Notes: a model not told the origin generated them from the sequence alone. Counted from the first letter of the stretch, positions 9,038-17,781 are shown. The stretch is DNA of 50,082 nucleotides from Muribaculaceae bacterium (GCA_017483645.1 JAFUWD010000050.1:1-50082), one strand, 5' to 3'. Numbers and translations: made by a program.

Positions 9038-9417
9038 AACGATTAGCCATCATCATAGCGTGCATCGTCACCGCCATAGCGGCCAATGCCACCCCACCGA
9101 AGTTGAACGTCGAAAGCTTGTTCGACGGCCGATACAACGACAACAAGAATGTGACCATTTCAATCTACAAGAACAATGGCAACTATTACCGTGGGCTGAC
9201 GGTAAAAAACAACCCGGCCATCATCAAATCAATCGTCGAAGCCATCTCAAAAGACACGCCAAGAGCCAAGGAATACTCCGACTACAACGGAGATGACGGG
9301 CAATACACTTCGCTCCAGATTGTCAACAACGGTGAGACCATCTACATCGGATTGCAACGCGACCGGCATGGCGGGGCGTTTTTCTTCATCCAGGGCAAAG
9401 AAAAAGCATTTAAGTAA
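9034..9417 (+). CDS. Small exported protein of unknown function in the sigma operon
   Basis: A 127-residue protein with a signal peptide (residues 1-19, ending IAANA) and a mature part of about 107 residues: a short basic/acidic stretch, a strand FDGRYNDNKNVTISIYKNN, a helix IIKSIVEAISKDT, and a final beta region ending HGGAFFFIQGKEKAF. It overlaps the anti-sigma gene by 4 nt and precedes the TonB receptor by 17 nt. Family not recognised with confidence; similar short exported proteins accompany ECF sigma genes in Bacteroidota. It may take part in sensing in the periplasm, which is inference only. Confidence 0.7.
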   Translation: MKRLAIIIACIVTAIAANATPPKLNVESLFDGRYNDNKNVTISIYKNNGNYYRGLTVKNNPAIIKSIVEAISKDTPRAKEYSDYNGDDGQYTSLQIVNNGETIYIGLQRDRHGGAFFFIQGKEKAFK

Positions 9418-9434
9418 CTAATTCATCATCTATT

Positions 9435-11585
9435 ATGAACAATCTATCGAAAGCCATCTTATGGGTGGCTCTGCTCCCCACATCCCTTCTCGCACAAGAA
9501 AACAGCGACTCGGCAAGCATTGATTCCATTGCTGGCTACTGGGACAAAGTACTGGAACTGAACGAAGTGGTAGTGATTGGGCATCGCACGGTGCTCAAGC
9601 AAGAACCCGACCGCATCGTCTATCTCACCAAGAACGACATGTTCACCAAAGGGCTGAATGGCATGGAGGTTCTCGACCGTATTCCGCGAGTTTCGGTGGA
9701 AGGCGATGCAGTGACCGTTGCCGGCAAATCATCGGTGCGTTACATTGTTGACGGGCGCTTGCTGGAAATGCCGGACGATGCCATAGCCATGCAACTGAAA
9801 AATTTACAGGCATCGGGCATTGAGCGCATTGAAGTGCTCACTACCCCACCGGCAAAATATGCTACAGGAACGAATGTGGCGTTTATCAGCATCACCACAC
9901 GCAATGAATCGCTCGGCACGCGGGGCACCTTGTGGGGGCGCGGCGTCGCCCGGGAGAAATTCAGTTATATGCTGGGCGGTAATCTTTCGCAAACCACCCG
10001 CAAGGTGGAACTTTCGGTGGATGCCAGCTGGAACGATAACCGAGGCATCAACGACTTGGACCGCACTTTCTACTTCAGCGACCACGAGAAGGCATCCCAT
10101 CGAAGCACTCATTTCACCAACCGTGCATTGGGCTTGAACGGACTTTTCAAGTACAAAATCACCGACAAAATCAACACAGGCGGCATTGCAAATTTCAGCA
10201 CGACAAGAATGAACAGCAATTTGAACGATGTCACAAACGACAATGGCAACGTATTCCGTTCTTTCAACACCTCTCCTTCTCGGCCCAACAACGCACTCAC
10301 ATTGACCACATTTTGTGATTGGCAACTTGACAACTACGGCAAGGTGTTGAGCCTCACTTACAACTGGTTTAACAAATCATCCAAGTCGTTCTCCGATGTG
10401 ACGACAACCTGGAATGAGGGTTCGTCGCACTTGACCAACGACGGTCACAACAAATATCACATTCACTCCCTCAAGCTGGATGCAACACTGCCGTTCAAAA
10501 CATTTAAGATGGAAACGGGCATGGCTTACACCACCATCGGTAACAAAACGGCATTGGCAGCGGGAGTCTTCAACGGCACGCAATGGATTCATGACCCGAC
10601 TCAGAGCAACACATTTGACTATGAAGAATGCACCGCGGCCGCTTACTTCAGTGCCGAGAAAAGTTTCTCCAACTCTTTGTTCGGAAAAATGGGACTTCGA
10701 TACGAGCACACCCGAGTGAAGGGCTTGCAGTCGGTCGGCAACGAGAAGCACAACAATCGTTACGGCTATCTGTTCCCGTCGTTGAACTTGAGTTGGAACA
10801 ATCAAAGCGTGGGGCGCTTCTCCTTGTCCTATTCAATGGGAATCACTCGACCGAACTTTGGCAACCTCAATCCGTTCCGCTATTACACAACGACAACCGA
10901 TTATGTCGCCGGCAATCCCGACCTAAAACCGAGCATCACGCACAATGCGGAATTGAGTTACAACTTCAAGGGCATTTATGCTGTGCTCTATAATTCCTAC
11001 AATCACAACGCCATTGGTTATGTCACGAGGTTCAATAACGACGGCTCGCAATTCTCCATCCCCTTGAATTGCATCGACAACAACAAGGTGGGCATCTATG
11101 CTTCCTGTTATCGCTCCATCTTCGACTGGTGGAACGTGAACATCGGCGGTGAGGTGTTCAACATCTACACCAAATCAAAGATTGCCGACTTCAAAGATGT
11201 TGATGACCGCAGCTGGAGCGGCAAACTGGAGTTCAGCACATCGTGGATGCTCAATCGCCAACAGACACTCATCTTCAATGTGCGATTCAGCCATTATTTC
11301 CCCTATCATGAGCGGATGGTGCGCTATAAAGCGATGTCGCTGATTGGCTTCGAGCTTCGTTACACACTCCTCAACAACCGATTGACACTCACTGCCACAG
11401 TGAGCGACCCATTCGGGTGGAACATCACCAAATCAACGGCGCTGTATAGCGGCTACAGCGTCAACACCCGTAACAACATCCACAGCCACGCAGTCGCGCT
11501 GCGAGTGTCATACGCCTTTGGCGGCAACAAGGTGAACCAAGCGTATCGCGACAGCAAAGAGCGGGAATCAAGTCGTTCCTATTGA
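9435..11585 (+). CDS. TonB-dependent outer-membrane receptor (OMP_b-brl_3 type)
   Basis: A 716-residue receptor. Signal peptide residues 1-20 (TSLLAQ), then a TonB box-like ELNEVVVIG (residues 41-49), a plug domain (about 50-155) with IPRVSVEGDAVTVAGK and IERIEVLTTPPAKYATGTN, and a long barrel of alternating aromatic strands to the end. It lacks the carboxypeptidase-regulatory N-terminal domain of SusC proteins and the STN domain expected of a sigma-signalling transducer, and no SusD-like lipoprotein follows. It would import a ligand through the outer membrane using TonB energy; the ligand is unknown. It is the last gene of the sigma operon. The transcript presumably ends at the hairpin at 11795-11825, after the inserted 175-bp element. 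Confidence 0.88.
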   Translation: MNNLSKAILWVALLPTSLLAQENSDSASIDSIAGYWDKVLELNEVVVIGHRTVLKQEPDRIVYLTKNDMFTKGLNGMEVLDRIPRVSVEGDAVTVAGKSSVRYIVDGRLLEMPDDAIAMQLKNLQASGIERIEVLTTPPAKYATGTNVAFISITTRNESLGTRGTLWGRGVAREKFSYMLGGNLSQTTRKVELSVDASWNDNRGINDLDRTFYFSDHEKASHRSTHFTNRALGLNGLFKYKITDKINTGGIANFSTTRMNSNLNDVTNDNGNVFRSFNTSPSRPNNALTLTTFCDWQLDNYGKVLSLTYNWFNKSSKSFSDVTTTWNEGSSHLTNDGHNKYHIHSLKLDATLPFKTFKMETGMAYTTIGNKTALAAGVFNGTQWIHDPTQSNTFDYEECTAAAYFSAEKSFSNSLFGKMGLRYEHTRVKGLQSVGNEKHNNRYGYLFPSLNLSWNNQSVGRFSLSYSMGITRPNFGNLNPFRYYTTTTDYVAGNPDLKPSITHNAELSYNFKGIYAVLYNSYNHNAIGYVTRFNNDGSQFSIPLNCIDNNKVGIYASCYRSIFDWWNVNIGGEVFNIYTKSKIADFKDVDDRSWSGKLEFSTSWMLNRQQTLIFNVRFSHYFPYHERMVRYKAMSLIGFELRYTLLNNRLTLTATVSDPFGWNITKSTALYSGYSVNTRNNIHSHAVALRVSYAFGGNKVNQAYRDSKERESSRSY

Positions 11586-11598
11586 CCTGCCACATTAT

Positions 11599-11781
11599 TT
11601 ATGGTGGGTTCTATCAATTAACTTGAGATGATTTTGATTTTTTATCGAGCAGATGCGAAGTTAAAGCGACAGCGGCATAGCGGGCTATGTTGCAACGTTT
11701 TAACCCAGCAGATGCCGACAAAAAACAAAATCAGCCAAGCACTCATCTCTACTTTTTCTTAATTTATAGAACCCACCTTAT
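11599..11781. mobile_element. MITE-like non-autonomous element with terminal inverted repeats and TTAT duplication
   Basis: The element proper is 11603-11777 (175 bp). Its ends are inverted repeats: GGTGGGTTCTATCAATTAA on the left and, on the other strand at the right end, GGTGGGTTCTATAAATTAA (18 of 19 identical). TTAT directly flanks both ends (11599-11602 and 11778-11781), as a target-site duplication would. It has no ORF. The two halves also pair with each other (GATTTTG...TTTTTT...GTTAAA arms) around a central palindrome CATAGCGGGCTATG, so the whole element could fold into one long hairpin. It lies between the receptor stop codon and the operon terminator. The family of the mobilising transposase is unknown to me. 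Confidence 0.75.
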
Positions 11782-11794
11782 ATATCTTCAATAG

Positions 11795-11825
11795 CGCATC
11801 TCTTTCGAGGGATGCGTTTGTTTTT
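11795..11825 (+). terminator. Rho-independent terminator of the sigma/TonB-receptor operon
   Basis: CGCATC (11795-11800) pairs with GATGCG (11811-11816); inside, a T-G wobble and CT/AG close a TTCG loop. TTTGTTTTT follows. This is a strong intrinsic terminator about 210 nt after the receptor stop, the gap being mostly the MITE-like insertion. Confidence 0.8.
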
Positions 11826-11896
11826 AAAACCTGTGCCCGTTATCAAAACTGCCGGATTTATCCGTCGAAAAAAATGGCGCACTCCACGAAAATTAC

Positions 11897-11904
11897 TACC
11901 TTTG
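11897..11904 (+). promoter_or_regulatory. -7 element TACCTTTG for the DUF6624 lipoprotein gene
   Basis: Exact TAnnTTTG match 34 nt before the ATG at 11939; transcript start expected near 11911. No clear -33 box. Confidence 0.6.
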
Positions 11905-11938
11905 TAGTGAACAACCACAAAAACTAAAATGGATTGAA

Positions 11939-13459
11939 ATGGGAATAAGAAACATATTGATCGGCATGACGATGATTATTGCCTTAGCCGGATGCTCGGT
12001 AAGCAAAATTCCACCTTTCACATCATCAAGATGGGCTCTTGCAGGCAATGTGGCAAGCAGCACACGTCATGGCGTAGCCATCAACTTTGGCGGTGAGAGT
12101 GTATTCCCTATGACCAACTTGAGTAATGGTGAATATGAGTTGAACTTCATCACCACCGATGAGCAATTCCAGGCCTACGCCCCTTATTGCAAGGATTATA
12201 TTGCATCGGCAATCAGTTTCATTCCTATGAAAATCGACTCGCTGGAATTAGTGCTTGCCGACCAGTTTGTGGTGTTCTCCCCAAATCTTTTGAGCGAATG
12301 GATGCCTGATTATGTTCGCCAGGCCGACGGCAGTGAGTTTGTGGTTGAAGCCAACCCCCGTGCAACAGCCATTCAACCGCATGACGAGATATGGCGCAAT
12401 TTCGTTTTCGATGACAAGCGGCATCGCATTCTTGTCGTTGACCGCATTGTGAAAAACGGAAAACATCTGGGTATCGTCTACATCATGCAGGGCGAGGACA
12501 AGCACGTTCCATTCTCGGGAAATTTCCATTACGACATCACCGCTCGACGAAATATTCAACCCGTTGGCGAACACATGAGAGCGCTCCTCGAGATCACCAT
12601 TGCCGCAAGCAACTCTAAAGTGAAACCCCGCACCTACGGTGAATGTGTTCACGCCGCCGACTCCTGCTTTATGGCTGGTGATTTCTCAGGCGCTTACCGA
12701 CAGTTTGAAATGGCATTCGCCACCGGCAATGAAATTCATGGCGCTCACTTGTATAATGCCGCTTGCGCGGCGGCATTGGCAGGAGAAAAAAACGCTGCAT
12801 TCGCCTGGTTGAATGCACGTCTCAACAAGGAACCCGATTGGTATGTCGATGACCCCGCGGCCGACAACGATCTTGCCTCGCTCCATGATGACGCAAGATG
12901 GAGCAACTATGTCGATACCTTGATGGCACGGCGCGACCGCATTGAAGCGAATTTCGACAAGCCGCTAAGGGCACAACTGCAAGAAATAGCCCAAAGTGAC
13001 CAAAGCATACGTTATGAGTTTCTTGAGGCTTACCGCGCTGCCGGGCAAAACCAAGCCCTCATCGACTCTCTGACACATGCGATGCAACGTGTCGACAGCA
13101 TCAATCAAGCGGCGATTTGCCACATATTGGACACACGGGGATTTGTGGGTAGCGACAAGGTGGGAAATGCTTGTGCCGTGTTTTGGCTTGTCATTCAACA
13201 TGCGCCGGTCGAACTGCAAAAGAAATACTTTCCTCTTTTTGAGCAAGCCTCACAGCGGGGTGACATATCGCAGGAATGCATTGCGATGATGGACGATAGG
13301 ATTGCTATGTTTGAGGGGCGGCCACAGAAGTATGGCTCCCAAATTGTTGACGGCAGGCTTTATCAACTGCTCGACCCCGAAAAGGTAGACCAATGGCGAC
13401 ACGATATGGGTATGCCGCCACTTGCCGACTACTTGATGCAAATGGGAATCTCACACTGA
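11939..13459 (+). CDS. Lipoprotein with TPR-like middle and C-terminal DUF6624-like domain
   Basis: A 506-residue lipoprotein with lipobox IALAGCSVS (Cys19). Residues about 25-225 form an unrecognised beta-rich N-terminal part. Residues about 228-330 look like tetratricopeptide helices (AADSCFMAGDFSGAYRQFEM, HLYNAACAAALAGEKNAAFA). The C-terminal 165 residues match the pattern of DUF6624 (CAVFWLVIQHAPVELQKKYF, RPQKYGSQ, then VDQWRHDMGMPPLADYL). DUF6624 proteins occur widely in Bacteroidota, often as immunity-like or stress-related lipoproteins, but no biochemical function is established to my knowledge. It has its own promoter and stands alone, ending 15 nt from the convergent SH3 gene. Envelope location is supported by the signal; role unknown. 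Confidence 0.8.
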   Translation: MGIRNILIGMTMIIALAGCSVSKIPPFTSSRWALAGNVASSTRHGVAINFGGESVFPMTNLSNGEYELNFITTDEQFQAYAPYCKDYIASAISFIPMKIDSLELVLADQFVVFSPNLLSEWMPDYVRQADGSEFVVEANPRATAIQPHDEIWRNFVFDDKRHRILVVDRIVKNGKHLGIVYIMQGEDKHVPFSGNFHYDITARRNIQPVGEHMRALLEITIAASNSKVKPRTYGECVHAADSCFMAGDFSGAYRQFEMAFATGNEIHGAHLYNAACAAALAGEKNAAFAWLNARLNKEPDWYVDDPAADNDLASLHDDARWSNYVDTLMARRDRIEANFDKPLRAQLQEIAQSDQSIRYEFLEAYRAAGQNQALIDSLTHAMQRVDSINQAAICHILDTRGFVGSDKVGNACAVFWLVIQHAPVELQKKYFPLFEQASQRGDISQECIAMMDDRIAMFEGRPQKYGSQIVDGRLYQLLDPEKVDQWRHDMGMPPLADYLMQMGISH

Positions 13460-13474
13460 TGCAAATCGGTGAAT

Positions 13475-13876
13475 TCAGAACCCGTCTTTTATATAGCCTT
13501 TGCCGTTACACTTGCGACAAGTTGCAAGTTCTATGTCAACTTCCCCAATGTTTTCATCTTTTGTTCCTCCACAGGTGGGACACACGATGACCGGGCGCAG
13601 GTATTTTTGTGAGACCCAGCCGTCTCTTTCGTCACCACCCCATTCCAATGGACCGTTAACAAGGCAAAAGCCATTCTTCTTTTGGCCACAATCCAACACA
13701 ACGTCACCTTTCGACATCTGGCGCCTGTGGCCATCGCCTCGATCCATAACGGGATAATTGACTCCGGCTCCAGTGCGAATGTTCACATGATTGCCCGTGC
13801 ACACATAACCTTTCTGCTGTGCGTTGGCAGTCATGATTGTCATTATCGCAATCAATAAGAATGTCAGTTTGTTCAT
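13475..13876 (-). CDS. Secreted SH3b-domain protein with a DnaJ-like cysteine pair at the C-terminus
   Basis: A 133-residue exported protein. Signal peptide residues 1-19 (MTANAQ). Residues about 22-95 are a bacterial SH3 domain (VCTGNHVNIRTGAGVNYPVM, ending in DGWVSQKYLRPV). The last 35 residues contain CPTCGG and CRKCNGKGY, the CxxCxGxG spacing of a DnaJ-type zinc finger, which would bind one zinc ion. SH3b domains in exported proteins often bind peptidoglycan; combining one with a DnaJ-like zinc finger in a periplasmic protein is uncommon. It converges with the DUF6624 gene and has a likely promoter at 13928-13935. Confidence 0.75.
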   Translation of the reverse strand: MNKLTFLLIAIMTIMTANAQQKGYVCTGNHVNIRTGAGVNYPVMDRGDGHRRQMSKGDVVLDCGQKKNGFCLVNGPLEWGGDERDGWVSQKYLRPVIVCPTCGGTKDENIGEVDIELATCRKCNGKGYIKDGF

Positions 13877-13927
13877 AGCAAATAGTTATTTAATGGAAAA
13901 TAGCATTGGATAACTTCATAATCATTG

Positions 13928-13935
13928 CAAATGTA
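13928..13935 (-). promoter_or_regulatory. -7 element TACATTTG for the SH3b gene
   Basis: Read on the minus strand this is TACATTTG, an exact TAnnTTTG match about 52 nt before the SH3b ATG at 13876. Confidence 0.55.
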
Positions 13936-14029
13936 ATCATTATTTTTTACATATATCTTTTATGGGGTAAAAAATGTATCAATGGCAACGGTGAGGGGGA
14001 TTTGACCTTCGACAGATTAAATGGTAACG

Positions 14030-14060
14030 TTTGCCAAATGCCGATTTTTTTGTATTTTTG
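14030..14060 (+). promoter_or_regulatory. Full -33/-7 promoter of the RelA/SpoT-domain gene
   Basis: TTTG at 14030-14033, a 19-nt spacer, then TATTTTTG at 14053-14060: the canonical Bacteroidota promoter. It lies inside the longest possible reading frame, which shows that translation must begin downstream, at 14093. Confidence 0.75.
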
Positions 14061-14092
14061 TGTTTTGTATCACATCAACCGACACTTCACTC

Positions 14093-15424
14093 ATGCAAAT
14101 TCCCGAAGCGCACTACTCCAATAAAGACTACAAACGTCTTGGCGACCGCATTCGCAGCAATCCACACGACATTGCCGACGAAGACCTGCTCATGCTCCAG
14201 CAACTGCGCATGAGCTACAAAGAGCCGCTGGCCACAATTTTCAACGCCATCGAACGACTGGCGCACAACGTCGACAAAGACTGCATCTGCACCTACCGCG
14301 TGAAGCGCATCGAGTCCATCGTGAGCAAGCTCATCCGTTTTCCCGAGATGCAAGTGAACCGCGCCGAGGACATCGCCGGATGCCGTTGTATCTTGTCGTC
14401 GACCGACAAGGTGTACGAACTCTACAAGCGCATCCTTAAAAATCAAAGCCGGCTACCGTTTCTCATCAAGGGCGTGATTCACGACTACATCGAGAAGCCC
14501 AAGGAAAGCGGCTACCGCTCCATTCACCTGAACGCCGTTCTCAAAGACGGCGACAACCGAAGGGTGGAAATCCAGCTGCGCGCACTCGAGCACCACAACT
14601 GGGCTACCCTTGTCGAAATCACCGACTTGCTTTTTGGCGCCAAGCTCAAAGAATACGGACGCCAGGGAAACGAAGACCTTTTCGAGTTCCACCGCTTGCT
14701 GGCACGCAACGAGGATGCGCTCACCAAGAAGGACAAATACAAGATTGCCGATGTGTCAATCAAATACAACTACATCACCACCATCGGCGAGGTGTTTGCG
14801 CACAACTATCTCGACGTGAGGGCGCAGTGGAACGAGATGAAACTGCAGCAAAAGCACTTTTTCCTCATCTCAACAGGCAGCGACGGTGTTCCCAGTTTTC
14901 TGGGTTACCTCATGTTTGAAGAGGCCGAAAAGGCTTATTTCGAGAAATTCATTAACAACGACGAAAACCGCAACATCGTTCTCACCCACCTGCAAAAGGC
15001 CGATTTCACAAAAATCAGTATTGCCTACTCCAACTATTTCCTCACGTTCAACAACACGATGAACCGGGTGCTGCTCTATCTCTCGGAAGCTGTGGTCAAT
15101 GCCTATAAGCAGAACAAGGTGCAGGCCTTCTCGCGCTATTTCCAGAGCTTTCTCGACATCGTCACATTCTGGGTCGACCGACAGATGCTGGAACTGCGTT
15201 CGTTCAAACTCGACAAAAACGTGAAAAACTCTCTGCTCATGCGCACCGAGTGGAGCAATTCCATCAAGAGCAGCATCAACACCATGCACTACATCATGGC
15301 CGACATGCGGCAGCGAATCAAATTCGACGTCATGCACATCGCCCCCTATGTGGTCATGCGCAGGAAACTGCACCAGTTCAAACTCAACGTGGTCGACAAG
15401 CAGAACGGCCACCGCGAGGGGTGA
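14093..15424 (+). CDS. RelA/SpoT-type (p)ppGpp synthetase-domain protein with long C-terminal extension
   Basis: A 443-residue protein. The ATG at 14093 (MQIPEAHY) is set by the promoter just upstream. Residues about 50-180 are a RelA/SpoT synthetase domain: RVKRIES (Arg69-Ser75, the RxKxxxS motif), AEDIAGCR (Asp93, metal), ESGYRSIH (Gly140-His145) and VEIQLRALEHHNW (Glu159, Gln161, Arg163, His168). There is no HD hydrolase domain, and no TGS or ACT domain. The remaining 260 residues are largely helical and unrecognised. It would make (p)ppGpp or a related pyrophosphorylated nucleotide in the cytoplasm, as small alarmone synthetases do; some family members are toxins, but no antitoxin-like neighbour is seen. 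It is a single-gene unit converging on gpmI. Confidence 0.85.
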   Translation: MQIPEAHYSNKDYKRLGDRIRSNPHDIADEDLLMLQQLRMSYKEPLATIFNAIERLAHNVDKDCICTYRVKRIESIVSKLIRFPEMQVNRAEDIAGCRCILSSTDKVYELYKRILKNQSRLPFLIKGVIHDYIEKPKESGYRSIHLNAVLKDGDNRRVEIQLRALEHHNWATLVEITDLLFGAKLKEYGRQGNEDLFEFHRLLARNEDALTKKDKYKIADVSIKYNYITTIGEVFAHNYLDVRAQWNEMKLQQKHFFLISTGSDGVPSFLGYLMFEEAEKAYFEKFINNDENRNIVLTHLQKADFTKISIAYSNYFLTFNNTMNRVLLYLSEAVVNAYKQNKVQAFSRYFQSFLDIVTFWVDRQMLELRSFKLDKNVKNSLLMRTEWSNSIKSSINTMHYIMADMRQRIKFDVMHIAPYVVMRRKLHQFKLNVVDKQNGHREG

Positions 15425-15463
15425 CCGTTCCGAATTGTTTCTTTTTGTCGATGTACGACAATA

Positions 15464-16981
15464 TCAGCGCTCGATGAGCTTCTCACCGGTCATCTCGGCC
15501 GGTTGTTCCAATCCCATGATTTGCAAGATGCTTGGAGCCACGTCGGCCAGACGACCATCGCGCACAGTGGCATCGCGGTTCTCGGTGACGTAGATGCACG
15601 GCACGGGATTGAGCGAGTGGGCGGTGTTGGGGGTGCCGTCTTCATTGATGGCGTGGTCGGCATTGCCGTGGTCGGCGATGATAATCACCTCATAACCATG
15701 GCTGCGGGCGGCCTCCACGGTGTCGTGAACACACTCATCGATGGCCACGACGGCCTTTTGGATGGCCTCGTACACGCCGGTGTGCCCCACCATGTCGCCG
15801 TTGGCATAGTTCACCACGATGTAGTCGTATTTCTCCTCGCCGATGGCTGCCACCAGTTTGTCGCGCACCTCAAAAGCGCTCATCTCGGGCTTGAGGTCGT
15901 AAGTGGCCACCTTGGGCGACGGCACCAGGATGCGGTCTTCACCCTCGAAGGGCTCCTCACGCCCGCCGTTGAAGAAGAAAGTGACGTGGGCATACTTCTC
16001 GGTTTCGGCAATGTGCAGCTGTTTTTTGCCGCAAGCCGACAAATACTCGGCCAGCGTGTTCTGCACGTTCTCTTTTGGGAAAAGAATATGCACGCCGGTG
16101 AACGAGGCATCGTAGGGCGTCATGCAGTAGTACTGCAGGTCGGCAATGGTGTGCATGCCCTGCTCGGGCATGTCCTGCTGGGTGAGCACGATGGTCAACT
16201 CCTTGGCGCGGTCGTTGCGGTAGTTGAAGAAAATCACCACATCGCCTTCCTTGATGCGGCCGTCCACAGTGCTGTTGACGATGGGCTTGATAAACTCGTC
16301 GGTCACGCCCTCGTCGTAGCTTTCCTGAATGGCGCGAACCATGTTGTCGCTCTGGCGACCCACGCCGTCCACGAGCTGGTCGTAGGCAAGCTTGATGCGC
16401 TCCCAGCGCTTGTCGCGGTCCATGGCATAGTAGCGGCCTGTGACCGTTGCCACCACGCCGGTGGTGGCGGCACAATGCTGCTCCACCTGGGCCACAAAAC
16501 CCTTTCCACTCTCAGGGTCGGTGTCGCGGCCGTCCATGAAGCAATGGATGAACACATCCTTCAGGCCGTATTCATGAGCAATGTCGCACAGCGCAAACAA
16601 ATGCTCAAGCGAGCTGTGAACGCCGCCGTTACTGGTCAGGCCCATGAAGTGAATACCCTTGTCGGTGCGCTGCGCGTAGCTGAAGGCGCTCACCACCTCG
16701 GGATTCTTGAGAATGGAGCCGTCGGCAATCGACTTGTTGATTTTCACCAGGTCTTGATAGACGATGCGGCCGCCACCAATGTTGAGGTGCCCCACCTCAC
16801 TGTTGCCCATCTGCCCGTCGGGCAAGCCCACGTCCTCGCCGCAGGCCATGAGCTGACTGTGCGGATAGGTGTCCAGCAGATGGTCCCAATAGGGAGTTGG
16901 GGTACTATAAATTGCATTACTGCGGTCGTGAGGGCCGATGCCCCAGCCGTCGAGTATCATCAAAAGTGCTTTCTTTGCCAT
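15464..16981 (-). CDS. gpmI: 2,3-bisphosphoglycerate-independent phosphoglycerate mutase
   Basis: A 505-residue cytoplasmic glycolytic enzyme that interconverts 3- and 2-phosphoglycerate using two Mn ions. The N-terminal metal motif MILDGWG (Asp11), the phosphoserine-forming motif [17 protein letters not shown] (Ser61), and the C-terminal metal ligands [10 protein letters not shown] and NPVPCIYV are all present and the length is typical of GpmI. It starts at ATG 16981 shortly after a TAATTTTG promoter element and is transcribed alone; the flanking genes are convergent (RelA/SpoT-domain gene) or separated by about 130 bp. Confidence 0.96.
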   Translation of the reverse strand: MAKKALLMILDGWGIGPHDRSNAIYSTPTPYWDHLLDTYPHSQLMACGEDVGLPDGQMGNSEVGHLNIGGGRIVYQDLVKINKSIADGSILKNPEVVSAFSYAQRTDKGIHFMGLTSNGGVHSSLEHLFALCDIAHEYGLKDVFIHCFMDGRDTDPESGKGFVAQVEQHCAATTGVVATVTGRYYAMDRDKRWERIKLAYDQLVDGVGRQSDNMVRAIQESYDEGVTDEFIKPIVNSTVDGRIKEGDVVIFFNYRNDRAKELTIVLTQQDMPEQGMHTIADLQYYCMTPYDASFTGVHILFPKENVQNTLAEYLSACGKKQLHIAETEKYAHVTFFFNGGREEPFEGEDRILVPSPKVATYDLKPEMSAFEVRDKLVAAIGEEKYDYIVVNYANGDMVGHTGVYEAIQKAVVAIDECVHDTVEAARSHGYEVIIIADHGNADHAINEDGTPNTAHSLNPVPCIYVTENRDATVRDGRLADVAPSILQIMGLEQPAEMTGEKLIER

Positions 16982-17009
16982 GATTGTATTGGTTTTCTTG
17001 TTTTTTTTG

Positions 17010-17017
17010 CAAAATTA
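17010..17017 (-). promoter_or_regulatory. -7 element TAATTTTG for gpmI
   Basis: Minus-strand TAATTTTG, an exact consensus match 29 nt before the gpmI ATG; GTTG about 19 nt further upstream may serve as the -33 box. Confidence 0.65.
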
Positions 17018-17116
17018 CAAAAATCTCACCAATAGGCAACGCTGCGACAGGAACTATTTTTTCCGGCTTGGTTTTTATCCGTTGCTGGCAGCGTCAGGCA
17101 AGCGACGGCCTCAGTT

Positions 17117-17677
17117 TCAATTTATCCTCATGCTCAGAATGATGGCGCGTACTTCGGGGTCGCTGGCGTCAGTGCCCTCCACCTCAATTCTCATGAGTTT
17201 ATCTATGTACTTGGCCACCAGCAGCAACATGTCGCGGCCGTCTTCCACATAGGTGCAAGTCTTATAGGTTGTTGCGCCAATGGTCACATCTTTGCCTACA
17301 GTAGCGTTTATTCCTGTCACCATTTCCTGGATGGCAGCGTCGGGGGTCACGCCATCGGCCGGCACGATTACAAGGTGCACGGCCCGACCATCAAGGTAAT
17401 CCTCCTCGATGGTGCCTTTGTAAACAATCAGGCAGTAGTCGTCGTTGCTCATCACCTTCCATCCCTCGGGGAGTCCAACGGTGAAGTCGTCACGCTCCAC
17501 TTCTTCTTCAATGGGCGGTAAGGAGAGCGCCTCGACGGTATCCAGGTCGATACCGATACCCGGCCCTCCACACTGCACATTTTCTTGCTGATTTTTGGGG
17601 TTCTTGCATGCACAGGTCGCTGCAAGCATAGCCAAGCCTGCAACGGCCAAAAGTATAGTAATCAGTACTGTTTTCAT
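17117..17677 (-). CDS. Exported protein of unknown function, 186 aa
   Basis: ATG at 17677 (MKTVLI) is preferred to a TTG two codons earlier. The N-terminus is a hydrophobic signal with two candidate lipidation cysteines (LAATCACKN); neither is an ideal lipobox. A Pro/Glu linker (LSLPPIEEEVERDD) leads to a 120-residue domain with strands FTVGLPEGWKVMSNDDYC and HLVIVPADGVTPD, a helix, and YKTCTYVEDGRDMLLLVAKY. This arrangement recalls small lipoproteins that share a PsbP/Mog1-like alpha-beta fold, but the match is weak. No partner is evident; the next gene upstream is separated by a strong terminator, so it is probably transcribed alone. Confidence 0.7.
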   Translation of the reverse strand: MKTVLITILLAVAGLAMLAATCACKNPKNQQENVQCGGPGIGIDLDTVEALSLPPIEEEVERDDFTVGLPEGWKVMSNDDYCLIVYKGTIEEDYLDGRAVHLVIVPADGVTPDAAIQEMVTGINATVGKDVTIGATTYKTCTYVEDGRDMLLLVAKYIDKLMRIEVEGTDASDPEVRAIILSMRIN

Positions 17678-17721
17678 AATCAAAGAAATAAAAAGTGTAT
17701 CGCAGCCGAGAGAATAAAAAT

Positions 17722-17758
17722 TTGCCGGCCTGAGCCCACATTTTGCTCAGGCCGGCAA
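17722..17758 (-). terminator. Strong intrinsic terminator after the 89-aa gene
   Basis: A perfect 14-bp stem, TTGCCGGCCTGAGC (17722-17735) with GCTCAGGCCGGCAA (17745-17758), 9-nt loop. On the minus strand it is followed by ATTTTTATT, fitting termination of the 89-aa gene that ends at 17782. Confidence 0.8.
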
Positions 17759-17781
17759 CTCATTCGGTTAATTGCCGAGGA

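Noticed and set aside
14021-14092. N-terminal extension of the RelA/SpoT-domain protein (24 extra codons, hydrophobic and Cys-rich)
   Set aside because: It overlaps the -33/-7 promoter elements, so it would not be in the transcript.
15503-17035. Long plus-strand open frame of about 510 codons opposite gpmI
   Set aside because: Antisense shadow of gpmI; Val/His/Gly-rich translation without domain features.
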